Below are positions 45,987 to 54,303 of a stretch of 64,000 nt of DNA, piece by piece; position 1 is the stretch's first letter, and each line of letters starts with the position of its first letter. The DNA is taken from NCBI RefSeq assembly GCF_947496725.1, contig NZ_CANMDS010000007.1, positions 1-64,000 on the forward strand. The letters run 5' to 3'. The translations under genes and the position numbers were made by a program. Origin of the DNA: an uncultured Dokdonia sp. (lineage in GTDB: Bacteria; Bacteroidota; Bacteroidia; Flavobacteriales; Flavobacteriaceae). The notes beneath the pieces were generated by a model, which worked only from the letters and a program-made list of their open reading frames with translations, had not been told where the DNA came from and did not search any database.

Positions 45987-46481
45987 TTAAAATTGGTTAC
46001 CATCATTTACTTCTACCCAGTAACCGTCTGGGTCTTGTATATATAATTGTCTCACCTTATCCGGGCGTGTTGATATTGCGTTTTTAGTACCTGGCCAGTC
46101 ATAATAATCTAGATTGTAGTTTATAATGCTTTCGCGAAAGCGGTCAAAATCCCGCACAGCTAGCGCCAGGTGTACTCCTTTTGGAATACGTTTATCTAGG
46201 CTATCTACCTCGATAATGTGTAACTCTTGTGTGCTGCCTAGTCTAAACCAGCGTATGTGGGGTTGCTCTGTGCCATCTTCTATTTCTTGTAAGCCAAATA
46301 TCTTTTGGTAGAAATCAACACTTCTCTCTAGATCATTTACATTTATTGCATAGTGATCTATAGCCACTTCTATTTGTTGTGTTGTAGCCTCACTTGTGTC
46401 TATTGGTGCTTGCTCCTTACAACTCTGGATGAAAAAAGCAGTAGCAACAAGTGCTACTGCTTTGATATGTATATTTTTCAT
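45987..46481 (-). CDS. VOC/glyoxalase-fold lipoprotein
   Basis: Vicinal-oxygen-chelate fold protein of 164 residues with a lipoprotein signal (ALVATAFFIQSC, Cys21). The VOC pattern follows: VAIDHYAINVNDLERSVDFYQKIFGL, the central HLALAVRDFDRF and the C-terminal LYIQDPDGYWVEVND with metal-ligand-type His and Glu. A VOC domain tethered to the envelope is uncommon. A palindrome copy encodes RFRES inside the second helix. It starts one base after the amidohydrolase stop. Confidence 0.82.
   Translation of the reverse strand: MKNIHIKAVALVATAFFIQSCKEQAPIDTSEATTQQIEVAIDHYAINVNDLERSVDFYQKIFGLQEIEDGTEQPHIRWFRLGSTQELHIIEVDSLDKRIPKGVHLALAVRDFDRFRESIINYNLDYYDWPGTKNAISTRPDKVRQLYIQDPDGYWVEVNDGNQF
46128..46141. 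repeat. Iterated palindrome, copy inside the VOC gene
   Basis: GCTTTCGCGAAAGC with one changed flanking base; read Arg-Phe-Arg-Glu-Ser. Confidence 0.9.
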
Positions 46482-46482
46482 A

Positions 46483-47916
46483 TTATTTACCTTGATCTAC
46501 TGGTGGTGGTCCTGGAGGTACAATAGCTTCATAAACGGCATCGCCTTTGCGCTCTTTATACTCTGCTTTTACCTCTTCTACAAGTTTTGGGTTTTCAAAA
46601 AGATCTAGCATTGTCATACCCATTGCCTTACTGGCATAAGTCATCCCTTTATGCCCAATAGACATACCACCACAGGCTACAACTGCCCACGAGTGCCACG
46701 GTGTATCCTTAGGAGCTGTAGTTACACCTAGATTTATGTTTGCCACATTCCAGCTTACATCTCCTACATCTGTGCTTCCGCCACCTGGGTTTTCTCTAGT
46801 TTCTTCAAGTGGCTTGATAGCACTATCCATACCTACTTGTGGTTTTCCTGTTACTTCTTGTATCTTTTTACCAAAGGCGATTTCTTCTGGAGTGTATGTG
46901 ATAGGGCCTAGCAGCTCTAAGTTTTTTTGCATTGCTGCACCACCGGTTCTGTTTACGAGCACTTCATAAATACCAGAAATGAGAGATACTTTGTAATCTA
47001 CATTTGCGAGTATTGCTGCGCCTTCTGCCATTTCTTGTACGCGCTTGTATACTGGCATCATTCCTTTGCGTTCTGTGTCACGCACGCGCATCCATAATCT
47101 CGAGTAATCTGGGACCACGTTTACTACTTGTCCACCATCTTGTATATGGTAATGCATACGTACCGTAGGTTTTACGTGCTCACGGTAGTAGTTTATACCT
47201 GTTGTATAAAGTTCTAATGCATCAGAGGCAGAGCGACCATTCCAAGGGTCTGCGCTGGCGTGTGCTGCTTGACCAAAAAATTCTATTTTAAAATCTACAA
47301 GGGCAAGTGAGCTTTGTACATCTGCCTTAATTTCGGCAGCTGGGTGCCACGATACATTTACATCTACACCGTCCCAAACGCCGTCACGTACCATCCATAT
47401 TTTTCCAAAGAATTTTTCTTCAGATGGGGTACCCATAAATTTTACAGTTCCTTTTATTTTTCCTGCTTCTATTTGCTCTTTAATAGCAATTGCTGCCCCT
47501 AGGCTTGCCGCACCAAACATATTGTGACCACAACCGTGACCAGCCTGCCCTTCATTAAGCGGATTCTTAGTAGGCTCTGTTCTTTGAGAGAGTCCTGGTA
47601 ATGCGTCAAACTCGCCTAGTACACTTATCACTGGGCTACCAGATCCATAGGTAGCAACAAAGGCAGTAGGCATCCCAGCCACGCCGCGCTCTACGGTAAA
47701 TCCTTGTTTTTCCGCATAGTCTGCTAGAATTTTAGCCGATTGTGTTTCTTCAAAGGCAGTTTCTGCCAGTGCCCAGATCTCGTCTGAGATGCGTATGAGT
47801 TCTTTTTCGTGTTTTTCGACAGAGGCAATTACGGCCTTCTTGTTTACAGACATCTTTTGAGCAGAGAGGCTCAACGTCATAAGTCCTAATGCGTAGAGGA
47901 GTACTTTTTTCTTCAT
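46483..47916 (-). CDS. Exported M20 family amidohydrolase (AbgB-like)
   Basis: Zinc-dependent amidohydrolase of 477 residues with a signal peptide (MKKKVLLYALGLMTLSLSAQ), so periplasmic or secreted. The M20D pattern is clear: VLGEFDALPGLSQ, the metal motif GHGCGHNMFGAA, SWHPAAE and a dimerisation domain around AAHASADPWNGRSASDAL. The closest known type is p-aminobenzoyl-glutamate hydrolase subunit B. The substrate is probably an N-acyl or aminobenzoyl amino acid; not determined. It leads a run with the VOC and SnoaL-like genes. Confidence 0.87.
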   Translation of the reverse strand: MKKKVLLYALGLMTLSLSAQKMSVNKKAVIASVEKHEKELIRISDEIWALAETAFEETQSAKILADYAEKQGFTVERGVAGMPTAFVATYGSGSPVISVLGEFDALPGLSQRTEPTKNPLNEGQAGHGCGHNMFGAASLGAAIAIKEQIEAGKIKGTVKFMGTPSEEKFFGKIWMVRDGVWDGVDVNVSWHPAAEIKADVQSSLALVDFKIEFFGQAAHASADPWNGRSASDALELYTTGINYYREHVKPTVRMHYHIQDGGQVVNVVPDYSRLWMRVRDTERKGMMPVYKRVQEMAEGAAILANVDYKVSLISGIYEVLVNRTGGAAMQKNLELLGPITYTPEEIAFGKKIQEVTGKPQVGMDSAIKPLEETRENPGGGSTDVGDVSWNVANINLGVTTAPKDTPWHSWAVVACGGMSIGHKGMTYASKAMGMTMLDLFENPKLVEEVKAEYKERKGDAVYEAIVPPGPPPVDQGK

Positions 47917-47929
47917 AAAATGGTTGATT

Positions 47930-47993
47930 TATAGTAGCTTCTAAGATAGTAAAAAAGGATAAGACAAATTTCTTACCCATTATAGCTACTATA
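47930..47993. repeat. Inverted repeat in the leader of the amidohydrolase gene
   Basis: Ten-base arms TATAGTAGCT (47930-47939) and AGCTACTATA (47984-47993) with a 44-base loop, directly upstream of the amidohydrolase start. No T-run, so not a standard terminator; it could be an operator or leader fold. Confidence 0.5.
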
Positions 47994-48012
47994 TACATCT
48001 ATTATACCTCCT

Positions 48013-48369
48013 CTAAAAGTGTACAGAGAGTATAATGTACCAGACAGTCACTGCCCACAACCAGCACATTATGATGTATAGAATGGTACGTAAGAGGGGA
48101 GAAGCGATGATTTTTTTTATAAAGTGAGCTGCCAGTCCTGCCCAGATGAAGCCTAACGACCAGAACATACCAGCACTTATAACCGCTGGCCAGACCCAGT
48201 CTCCCGTCCAGCTAGAAAAACTTGGGTACGATGTAAATAGAAAAGATACGGTGTAATATAGTGCAGCCCCTAGCGCTCCCATACTCAAGAGTCCTAGTGC
48301 GCAGGTGACTATTGCGGCAATTATAGAAAAACGGGTGGTAAATGATAAGGACTTCCAGTATTTGAGCAC
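48013..48369 (-). CDS. Small membrane protein of unknown function
   Basis: I do not recognise the family. About 118 residues with three hydrophobic segments (after the start, around FSIIAAIVTCALGLLSMGALGAALYY; then VWPAVISAGMFWSLGFIWAGLAAHF; then LLRTILYIIMCWLWAVTVWYIIL). I place the start at GTG 48369. An ATG at 48489 is open in the same frame, but it would overlap the preceding SDR gene and translate straight through a palindrome copy that elsewhere lies between genes. Start confidence is low. Confidence 0.6.
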   Translation of the reverse strand: MLKYWKSLSFTTRFSIIAAIVTCALGLLSMGALGAALYYTVSFLFTSYPSFSSWTGDWVWPAVISAGMFWSLGFIWAGLAAHFIKKIIASPLLRTILYIIMCWLWAVTVWYIILSVHF

Positions 48370-48410
48370 AAGTTGATGTCTATGTGTGAATGCTAAAAGT
48401 AAGGTAATAT

Positions 48411-48428
48411 ACGCTTTCGCGAAAGCGT
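48411..48428. repeat. Iterated palindrome between the SDR and the small membrane protein gene
   Basis: Perfect ACGCTTTCGCGAAAGCGT, 15 bases after the SDR stop. If the longer start of the next gene were used it would be read as AFAKA. Confidence 0.95.
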
Positions 48429-48443
48429 AATTTTTAATCCCTG

Positions 48444-49181
48444 CTAGACAATACCTCCGTTTGCATTTATCACTTGGCCAGTGATCCATTGTGAGTTATC
48501 GCTTACCATAAGCTGTACTACCTTTGCGATATCCTCTGGCTGAGCAAGTCTGTTAAAGGGTGATTTACCTTCAAGCTCTTTTATAAACTCTTGAGATTTA
48601 CCTTTTAAAAATAGGTCTGTCTCTGTAGGGCCAGGAGCTATACAATTTACCGTTATGCCTCTGCCTATCTCTTGGCTAACTACACGAGACATTTGCTCGA
48701 TAGCCGCTTTTGTAGAAGAATAGATTGCATATGATGGTAACATCATCTTAGTGGTGCTGGAGGAAAAATTTATAATCTTCCCGCCATCTTGTAAGTGATT
48801 AAAAGCCTCCTGCATTGTATTAAATATTCCTCGTACGTTTACATCATATTGTGATGTGTAGTCATCTTGAGTAACTTCATTAAACGGCTTATTTTTCATA
48901 ATGCCTGCACAGTTTATGAGCACATCAAGTTTGCCATAAACAGTAAGAACCTCCTTAAACATAGCTTTTACCTGCTCTATATCACTTACATCTGCTTTTA
49001 TTTTTATGGCGTTGCCACCTTCGTTTTTTATAGCATCTAGTGTCTGTTGTGCATCTTCATCACTAGAGGCATAGTTTATCACTACTTGTGCTCCTTGTTG
49101 AGCAAGTAGTTGTGCAGTTGCACTACCTATCCCTTTTGAAGAACCAGTAATTAAGATGACTTTATTAGTAAGATTATTCAT
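48444..49181 (-). CDS. Short-chain dehydrogenase/reductase, FabG-like
   Basis: NAD(P)-dependent oxidoreductase of 245 residues. Complete SDR motifs: TGSSKGIGSATA nucleotide loop, N-C-A-G in LDVLINCAGIM, catalytic Ser in NFSSSTTKM and Tyr-Lys in YSSTKAA, with the C-terminal WITGQVINANGG. Substrate unknown; FabG-like sequence alone does not prove a fatty-acid role. The real start is ATG 49181 (an in-frame TTG lies two codons earlier). It overlaps the DoxX-like gene by eight bases. Confidence 0.87.
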   Translation of the reverse strand: MNNLTNKVILITGSSKGIGSATAQLLAQQGAQVVINYASSDEDAQQTLDAIKNEGGNAIKIKADVSDIEQVKAMFKEVLTVYGKLDVLINCAGIMKNKPFNEVTQDDYTSQYDVNVRGIFNTMQEAFNHLQDGGKIINFSSSTTKMMLPSYAIYSSTKAAIEQMSRVVSQEIGRGITVNCIAPGPTETDLFLKGKSQEFIKELEGKSPFNRLAQPEDIAKVVQLMVSDNSQWITGQVINANGGIV

Positions 49182-49581
49182 TATCAAGTGCTTTTAAAGT
49201 GTGCGTGTTAAGTAATTGATATATAGCTATCGCAAGTAATACAATTGCTATATACACGAGCATCATTTTTGGCTCTGGGCGTATCAAAAATTCGGTAAGT
49301 AGGCCACCTACCATTGTACCACTTAGTAGCAAATAGCCTGCTATATGAGTAGTCTCTGCTCTTTTAGCCACCGTAAGTGAGAGTGCAAGAAGTATTGCTG
49401 TAATTAACTCTACTACACCAGTTGTATATCTCGCAAGATCATTTGGTATTCCTATAACTTCCTCAAAATTAGAAAAACCTTTTACACTTTGCTCTAGTCC
49501 AATGAGTTTAGGTATTGCGAAATACCCAATGGCTATAATCGCTATAACGGTGAGTACCGTCGCTGTTCTTTTTGTTTTCAT
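49174..49581 (-). CDS. DoxX-like membrane protein
   Basis: Small membrane protein of 135 residues with four hydrophobic segments in the DoxX/DoxD-like arrangement (IAIIAIGYFAIPKLIG; TGVVELITAILLALSL; AGYLLLSGTMVGGLLTEF; MLVYIAIVLLAIAIYQLL). DoxX-like proteins of this type often sit beside oxidoreductases; here the gene overlaps an SDR gene. ATG 49581 begins the first helix with a short basic start (MKTKRTATVL); an upstream in-frame start adds 15 residues without clear value. Confidence 0.75.
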   Translation of the reverse strand: MKTKRTATVLTVIAIIAIGYFAIPKLIGLEQSVKGFSNFEEVIGIPNDLARYTTGVVELITAILLALSLTVAKRAETTHIAGYLLLSGTMVGGLLTEFLIRPEPKMMLVYIAIVLLAIAIYQLLNTHTLKALDNE

Positions 49582-49710
49582 TCTTTTTTTTTTTCTCAAA
49601 TATGCCAAGTATGAGTTGGCTTTCAAACTGTATTTGAGATTCTTTATGAAAACATTAGCGAGCGGTGTTAAACTCTATTTATTTTGTAAGGTTTAGAATA
49701 TATAGGTATT

Positions 49711-49728
49711 ACGCTTTCGCGAAAGCGT
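49711..49728. repeat. Iterated palindrome, intergenic copy
   Basis: Perfect ACGCTTTCGCGAAAGCGT, only one base after the photolyase stop. Confidence 0.95.
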
Positions 49729-49729
49729 T

Positions 49730-51040
49730 CTAAGCAACCGCCTCTTTATACGTTTTAAGACAGCGCTCTCTAGCCTCTTTATGGTCTACCATTTTATCTG
49801 GATACGAAAGCTCTTGTAACTCAGGCACCCATTTATTGATATATTCCTTTTGCTTGTCAAATTTATCAACCTGTGTCATAGGGTTAAAAATTCTAAAGTA
49901 AGGTGCAGCATCTACTCCAGAACCTGCTGCCCACTGCCAGTTACCCACGTTTGAGCTCATATCATGATCGAGTAGCTTTTCGGCAAAGTAGGTTTCTCCC
50001 CAGCGCCAGTCTATAAGTAGGTGCTTGCACAAAAAGCTTGCTGTGAGCATACGCACACGGTTGTGCATATAACCTGTTGCATTGAGCTCGCGCATACCAG
50101 CATCTACTAGGGCATAGCCCGTCTGGCCGTTTTTCCATTTTTCAAACTCTTCTTCATTATTACGCCAGTCTATACGGTCATATTTTGATCTAAAGGCTTT
50201 GTCTTTAGTATGCGGGAAGTGATATAAAATTTGCATAAAAAACTCACGCCATATGAGTTCGCTCCAGAAAACCTCGTTAGTCTGAGCTATTGCTTTTTTT
50301 ACCATTTTACGTACCGAAACTGTACCAAAACGTAAGTGCGGCCCCAATCGCGATGTCCCATCTTGTGCGGGAAAATTGCGTGTATCCTCATAGTTTTCTA
50401 TAAGGGTAGGGGTTACGTCATAATCTGGCACCTCAATGCTAGATTTTTTAAAACCCATATCTGCCAGCGTGACATTAGGCAGTCTACTATGGTCTATAAG
50501 ATTGTCAAGATACTGCGAGGTGTAATGTATGATGAGGTCTTTATCTTCATCAAAAGTCGCTTTCCACTTATTTTTAAAAGGTGTATAAACCACATAAGGA
50601 TCGCCATCTCCTTTTACAATCTCATCTTTTTCAAAAATCACTTGATCTTTAAAGGTGGTAAATGAGATATCATTTTCTTCAAGTAGTGATGCAATCTTTT
50701 TATCACGCTCTAGTGCATACGGCTCATAATCTCTATTTGTAATTACTGCCTGCACATCATAATCTGCTATGAGCTCTTTAAAAACTTGCTCTGGAGTGCT
50801 GTAAAACATTGCCAGCGAGCTGTCGTGCTCTGCTTGCAGGGTGTCACGCATTTTTTGTAATTCATTATAAATAAAAGTAACGCGGGCGTCGTCTTCTGGG
50901 AGTTTATCAAGAATTTCTTTGTCAAAGATAAAAATAGGTAAGACCGGGTAGTCTCCCTTTAGTGCTTCTAGAAAACCTACATTATCATCCAGTCGTAAAT
51001 CACGACGAAACCAAAATATTGTTACTTTTTTTGTGCTCAT
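49730..51040 (-). CDS. phr: Deoxyribodipyrimidine photolyase
   Basis: Light-driven repair of UV-made pyrimidine dimers. 436 residues with the N-terminal antenna Rossmann domain (VTIFWFRRDLRLDDNVGF) and the FAD domain, whose signature is intact in LLIDWRWGETYFAEKLLDHDMSSNVGNWQWAAGSGVDAAPYF split over residues 345-385. It is class I (CPD) type; a cryptochrome role cannot be excluded. It follows SRPBCC and SDR genes on the same strand, a grouping I have seen around photolyases of marine Bacteroidetes and other bacteria, suggesting light or stress control. Confidence 0.92.
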   Translation of the reverse strand: MSTKKVTIFWFRRDLRLDDNVGFLEALKGDYPVLPIFIFDKEILDKLPEDDARVTFIYNELQKMRDTLQAEHDSSLAMFYSTPEQVFKELIADYDVQAVITNRDYEPYALERDKKIASLLEENDISFTTFKDQVIFEKDEIVKGDGDPYVVYTPFKNKWKATFDEDKDLIIHYTSQYLDNLIDHSRLPNVTLADMGFKKSSIEVPDYDVTPTLIENYEDTRNFPAQDGTSRLGPHLRFGTVSVRKMVKKAIAQTNEVFWSELIWREFFMQILYHFPHTKDKAFRSKYDRIDWRNNEEEFEKWKNGQTGYALVDAGMRELNATGYMHNRVRMLTASFLCKHLLIDWRWGETYFAEKLLDHDMSSNVGNWQWAAGSGVDAAPYFRIFNPMTQVDKFDKQKEYINKWVPELQELSYPDKMVDHKEARERCLKTYKEAVA

Positions 51041-51101
51041 AGATTACAAATTTAAGGCTTTAAGAAATGGGGGTTTCTTAAAGCCTTGATTGGGTTTTTA
51101 T

Positions 51102-51119
51102 ACGCTTTCGCGAAAGCGT
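51102..51119. repeat. Iterated palindrome, intergenic copy
   Basis: Perfect ACGCTTTCGCGAAAGCGT between the SDR stop (22 bases away) and the photolyase start. Confidence 0.95.
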
Positions 51120-51141
51120 TTTAAACCTCTTTATTAAATAC

Positions 51142-51840
51142 TTAGTTTACATTAAGTGTACTCATACCACCATCTACACCTATCACTTGACCAGTAATCC
51201 AAGTGCTGTCGTCACCTAGTAAGAAGGCTGCTGCATTTGCAATATCTTCTGAGGTACCTACACGTTTAAGCGGGTGGCGCTCGTTCATCATTTCTTTTTT
51301 CTTGTCGTTGCTTAAGAGACGCTTTGCAAGTGGTGTGTCTGTAAGTGATGGTGCTATTACATTTACACGTAGCTTAGGCGCATACTCCGCTGCGAGTGCT
51401 TTGGCAAATCCTTCTATAGCTCCCTTTGCAGCGGCAACACTTGTGTGAAAAGGCATTCCCACCTTTACAGCAACTGTACTAAAGAAAACAAGACTTGCTT
51501 GCTCAGATTTTTTAAGGTGCTCCATCACCTGGTGAACTACGTTTACCATACTCAAAAAATTAAGCTCCATATCTTTACGGAAGGTATCTACCGTGAGCAT
51601 TTTAAAAGGCTTTAAGTTTATAGTACCCGGGCAAAATACAAAACCATCTAGGTGGTCTGGCAACTGGCTTAGGTCTAGCTCATCCTTTTCTGTGTCATAC
51701 TCGATGTAGTTTACATCTAGATTACCTAGATTCTCATTAGTACGGGAAGCTACATATACCGTGTGGTCTTGGTATAGCTTGCTTGCGATTTCAAAACCTA
51801 TTCCGTGGCTTCCTCCTATTAATAGTATGTTTTTGCTCAT
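51142..51840 (-). CDS. SDR family protein lacking the catalytic tyrosine
   Basis: Rossmann protein of 232 residues next to the photolyase gene. The nucleotide loop IGGSHGIGFEIA and the C-terminal TWITGQVIGVDGGM are SDR-like, and Ser121 of the active site is present. The Tyr of the Y-x-x-x-K motif is replaced: the line is HTSVAAAKGAIEG with Val135 where Tyr is expected and Lys139 kept. The protein may therefore bind NAD(P) without normal SDR catalysis, or use another residue. The codon is GTT, so this is not a reading ambiguity. Overall identity as SDR is certain; the function is not. Confidence 0.85.
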   Translation of the reverse strand: MSKNILLIGGSHGIGFEIASKLYQDHTVYVASRTNENLGNLDVNYIEYDTEKDELDLSQLPDHLDGFVFCPGTINLKPFKMLTVDTFRKDMELNFLSMVNVVHQVMEHLKKSEQASLVFFSTVAVKVGMPFHTSVAAAKGAIEGFAKALAAEYAPKLRVNVIAPSLTDTPLAKRLLSNDKKKEMMNERHPLKRVGTSEDIANAAAFLLGDDSTWITGQVIGVDGGMSTLNVN

Positions 51841-51859
51841 AGTGTTATTTTTATGCGTG

Positions 51860-52369
51860 TTAGGCTAGTATATCTTGTTTAAGTGTAGTTGCTGTTTGTT
51901 CTGGGTTTTTATAAACACCAAATTTGTCTTCGAGTGCTTTCTTTCTGTATTCAAAAATCTCTTCTAGTTTTGGTTTTACCAGATAAGGGTGTGCAAGTCT
52001 TCCTAAAAAGCCTGCAGGTACTTTATAGTCTACAATATCCTCCATCTCTACGCCGCCTGGTATCTCTTTTATAAAATGCTTGTGATGCCATAGGGCATAA
52101 GGGCCGTACTTTTGCTCATCTACAAAATAGGCACCTTCCTTTACACTTATGATTTCTGTAACCCACTGCATCTTAATATTTGCAATAGGGGTGACGGTGT
52201 ATTGTATAAGTTGGCCAGCATACACCGGTCTATCTGCACCAGAGATGATATTAAAATTCATATAATCTGGAGTGATGGTACCTAGGTTACGTGCGTTTGA
52301 TAAAAACTGCCAAGCCTCATCTACACTTATAGGTAGATTTTGCTTAGAATGTATTTGGTAGATTTTCAT
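51860..52369 (-). CDS. SRPBCC family protein
   Basis: START-like ligand-binding protein of 169 residues. The helix-grip pattern is visible as QNLPISVDEAWQFLSNARNLGTITPDYMNF at the start, with the inner strands around residues 50-110 and the C-terminal helix (residues 125-155). It probably binds a hydrophobic ligand. Relatives are common next to photolyase/SDR genes. It starts the SRPBCC-SDR-photolyase unit. On the minus strand upstream, TTG-N21-TATTTTTA is a possible promoter with one mismatch in the -7 box. Confidence 0.82.
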   Translation of the reverse strand: MKIYQIHSKQNLPISVDEAWQFLSNARNLGTITPDYMNFNIISGADRPVYAGQLIQYTVTPIANIKMQWVTEIISVKEGAYFVDEQKYGPYALWHHKHFIKEIPGGVEMEDIVDYKVPAGFLGRLAHPYLVKPKLEEIFEYRKKALEDKFGVYKNPEQTATTLKQDILA

Positions 52370-52496
52370 AGCTTATTTTCTGATTATAAAAATACAATCA
52401 AAATGTTTATCAAAACAAGCTATTTAGTTAAACAAAAATTAAATAATCGTGAGTTGTGCAAAGATTTGGGTTGAAGATGTGTGGGGTGGGTATGTA

Positions 52497-53153
52497 TTAA
52501 GCATCACAACACTGCTCGTCTTTTACGAGCTTGCAACTTGCTACGGCTAGTATTGCACCTATAAATGGAGCGGTAACATATAGCCACATAGGTTCCCATT
52601 GCCCAGAAAATATGGCAGGACCTATAGATCGCGCAGGATTCATAGACGCATTAGTCATAGGTCCCGCAAACATTGCTTCTAGCAATACGACACCACCTAT
52701 GGCAATACCCGCGATGATACCTATTTCTTTTGCACCTGTAGATACGTTTATGATGACCAGCATTAAGAAAAAGGTGAGGATTATCTCTAGTACAAAAGCC
52801 TTGTAATGCTCAAAGGAGGGAACGGTGCTTCCTAAAAATTCACTCTCAGGAAACAAGAACCACAACATCGCACCGGCAAGTGTAGCTCCTACTACTTGTG
52901 CAATGATATACTTAGGCACCTCTCTCCACGCAAATTTCTTTGCATAAGCAAAAGCTACTGTCACCGCAGGGTTAAAGTGCGCACCAGATATATCACCAAA
53001 GGCATAGATCATAGCCATCACAATAAGCCCCCAGGTAATTGCAACACCGGGGTGGGTAACGGCGCCGCCTGTAATCTCGTTTACTGTCATAGCGCCACAA
53101 CCACAAAAAACCATTGTAAATGTTCCTATTATTTCGGCTATGTAGCGCTTCAT
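52497..53153 (-). CDS. MIP family aquaporin/glycerol facilitator
   Basis: Channel protein of 218 residues with six membrane helices and the two pore-forming N-P-A boxes, GAHFNPAVTVAF (near residue 60) and SMNPARSIGPAIF (near residue 170). The signature Arg after the second box is present. Length and the start GTFTMVFCGCGAMTVNE suggest a water-channel (AqpZ-like) rather than a glycerol channel, but this is not decisive. Single gene. Confidence 0.88.
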   Translation of the reverse strand: MKRYIAEIIGTFTMVFCGCGAMTVNEITGGAVTHPGVAITWGLIVMAMIYAFGDISGAHFNPAVTVAFAYAKKFAWREVPKYIIAQVVGATLAGAMLWFLFPESEFLGSTVPSFEHYKAFVLEIILTFFLMLVIINVSTGAKEIGIIAGIAIGGVVLLEAMFAGPMTNASMNPARSIGPAIFSGQWEPMWLYVTAPFIGAILAVASCKLVKDEQCCDA

Positions 53154-53226
53154 ATGTGCTGTTTTGCGGTAAAGATACAGAGCGTTATATTAAGGTTTTG
53201 TTAACATATGACGCATTTTAACATCT

Positions 53227-53234
53227 TATTTTTG
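53227..53234 (+). promoter_or_regulatory. -7 promoter element of the DUF2911 gene
   Basis: TATTTTTG fits TAnnTTTG; TTG at 53198-53200 is 26 bases upstream, longer than ideal. A palindrome remnant lies in the resulting leader. Confidence 0.45.
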
Positions 53235-53245
53235 TGTGAGGAAAT

Positions 53246-53259
53246 TTTCGCGAAAGCGT
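53246..53259. repeat. Iterated palindrome, degenerate copy in a leader
   Basis: TTTTCGCGAAAGCG: left arm degraded. It lies between divergent genes and downstream of the -7 box of the DUF2911 gene. Confidence 0.8.
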
Positions 53260-53291
53260 AAAAAAATCCATAACCAATAAAATCAAGCATT

Positions 53292-54137
53292 ATGAAAAAA
53301 TTACTTTTTGTAGCCTTCTTAGGTCTTATGACAGCAGGAGCTACAGCACAAATTAAAACACCAGCACCTAGCCCAGCAGCAAAGGTGATGCAAACGGTAG
53401 GTCTTACAGATGTTACTCTTGAGTACTCTAGACCTGCAATGAGAGGACGCACTATTATGGGTGACCTTGTACCTTACGGTGCAATGTGGCGCACAGGTGC
53501 AAATGCAAATACAACCGTTGAGTTTTCTACACCAGTAACAGTTGCAGGTACAGAGCTTAAGGCAGGAAAATATGCAGTATACACAAAGCCTACAGCATCT
53601 ACTTGGGAAGTATACTTCTACACAGATACAAATAACTGGGGTACACCTCAAAAGTGGGACGATAGCAAGGTTGCTGCAAAGGCAACGGCAAAGGCACAAA
53701 TGAGCAATATGCCAGCAGAGTCTTTTACTATGGGAATCAACCACCTGTCTAACGATGGTGCACACCTTACAATGCAATGGGATAAAACGTATGTAGCTGT
53801 ACCATTTACAGTACCGGCAAACGAGACAGTACTTGCGAGTATAGATAAGATGATGGCAGGACCAGGTATGGGTGATTACTATGCTGCAGCAGTATATCTT
53901 TCTAGCACTGGACAGTCACTAGATAAAGCAAAGTCGTATATGGACAAAGCGATGTCTATGAACAAAGATCCTAAGTTCTGGCAACTACGCCAGCAGTCAT
54001 TATTACTTGCAAAGGTAGGAGACAAAAAAGGAGCTATAAAAGCAGCACAAGCGTCACTTAAAGGAGCAAAAGAAGCAAAAAATCAAGACTACGTAAAGAT
54101 GAACACAGACTCACTAAAAGAGTGGGGAGCGATGTAA
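53292..54137 (+). CDS. Exported DUF2911 protein
   Basis: 281 residues with a signal peptide (MKKLLFVAFLGLMTAGATAQ). The DUF2911 domain (about residues 25-170) shows the family line YSRPAMRGRTIMGDLVPYGAMWRTGANANTTVEF and YAVYTKPTASTWEVYF. The C-terminal part (185-281) is helical and resembles TPR-like repeats. Function unknown; probably periplasmic. Base composition is richer in G+C than neighbours and codons look optimised, consistent with high expression. Confidence 0.83.
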   Translation: MKKLLFVAFLGLMTAGATAQIKTPAPSPAAKVMQTVGLTDVTLEYSRPAMRGRTIMGDLVPYGAMWRTGANANTTVEFSTPVTVAGTELKAGKYAVYTKPTASTWEVYFYTDTNNWGTPQKWDDSKVAAKATAKAQMSNMPAESFTMGINHLSNDGAHLTMQWDKTYVAVPFTVPANETVLASIDKMMAGPGMGDYYAAAVYLSSTGQSLDKAKSYMDKAMSMNKDPKFWQLRQQSLLLAKVGDKKGAIKAAQASLKGAKEAKNQDYVKMNTDSLKEWGAM

Positions 54138-54150
54138 TCATTGTTTAGTT

Positions 54151-54164
54151 CGCTTTCGCGAAAA
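54151..54164. repeat. Iterated palindrome, degenerate intergenic copy
   Basis: CGCTTTCGCGAAAA, right arm lost; 13 bases after the DUF2911 stop and just before the terminator. Confidence 0.85.
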
Positions 54165-54168
54165 AGTA

Positions 54169-54195
54169 AGAGCCCTCACACGAGGGCTTTTTTTA
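54169..54195 (+). terminator. Intrinsic terminator of the DUF2911 gene
   Basis: AGCCCTC with GAGGGCT around ACAC, then seven T. Confidence 0.88.
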
Positions 54196-54247
54196 TGTCT
54201 AGTGGTCACAAACTCCCTAGCAGATGCGTGTAAAAAAGAGCCATTCA

Positions 54248-54282
54248 TTGCGCTTTTAACTTCACAGCTCTTTGTATCTTTG
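54248..54282 (+). promoter_or_regulatory. Probable promoter of lpdA
   Basis: TATCTTTG at 54275-54282 fits TAnnTTTG; TTG at 54248-54250 is 24 bases upstream, one more than the usual limit. Confidence 0.5.
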
Positions 54283-54303
54283 TGTAACTTTTAAAAACAA
54301 ATT

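Noticed and set aside
53319-53777. 152-codon Cys-rich frame on the minus strand
   Set aside because: Lies wholly opposite the well-supported DUF2911 gene; the cysteines come from its codon pattern.
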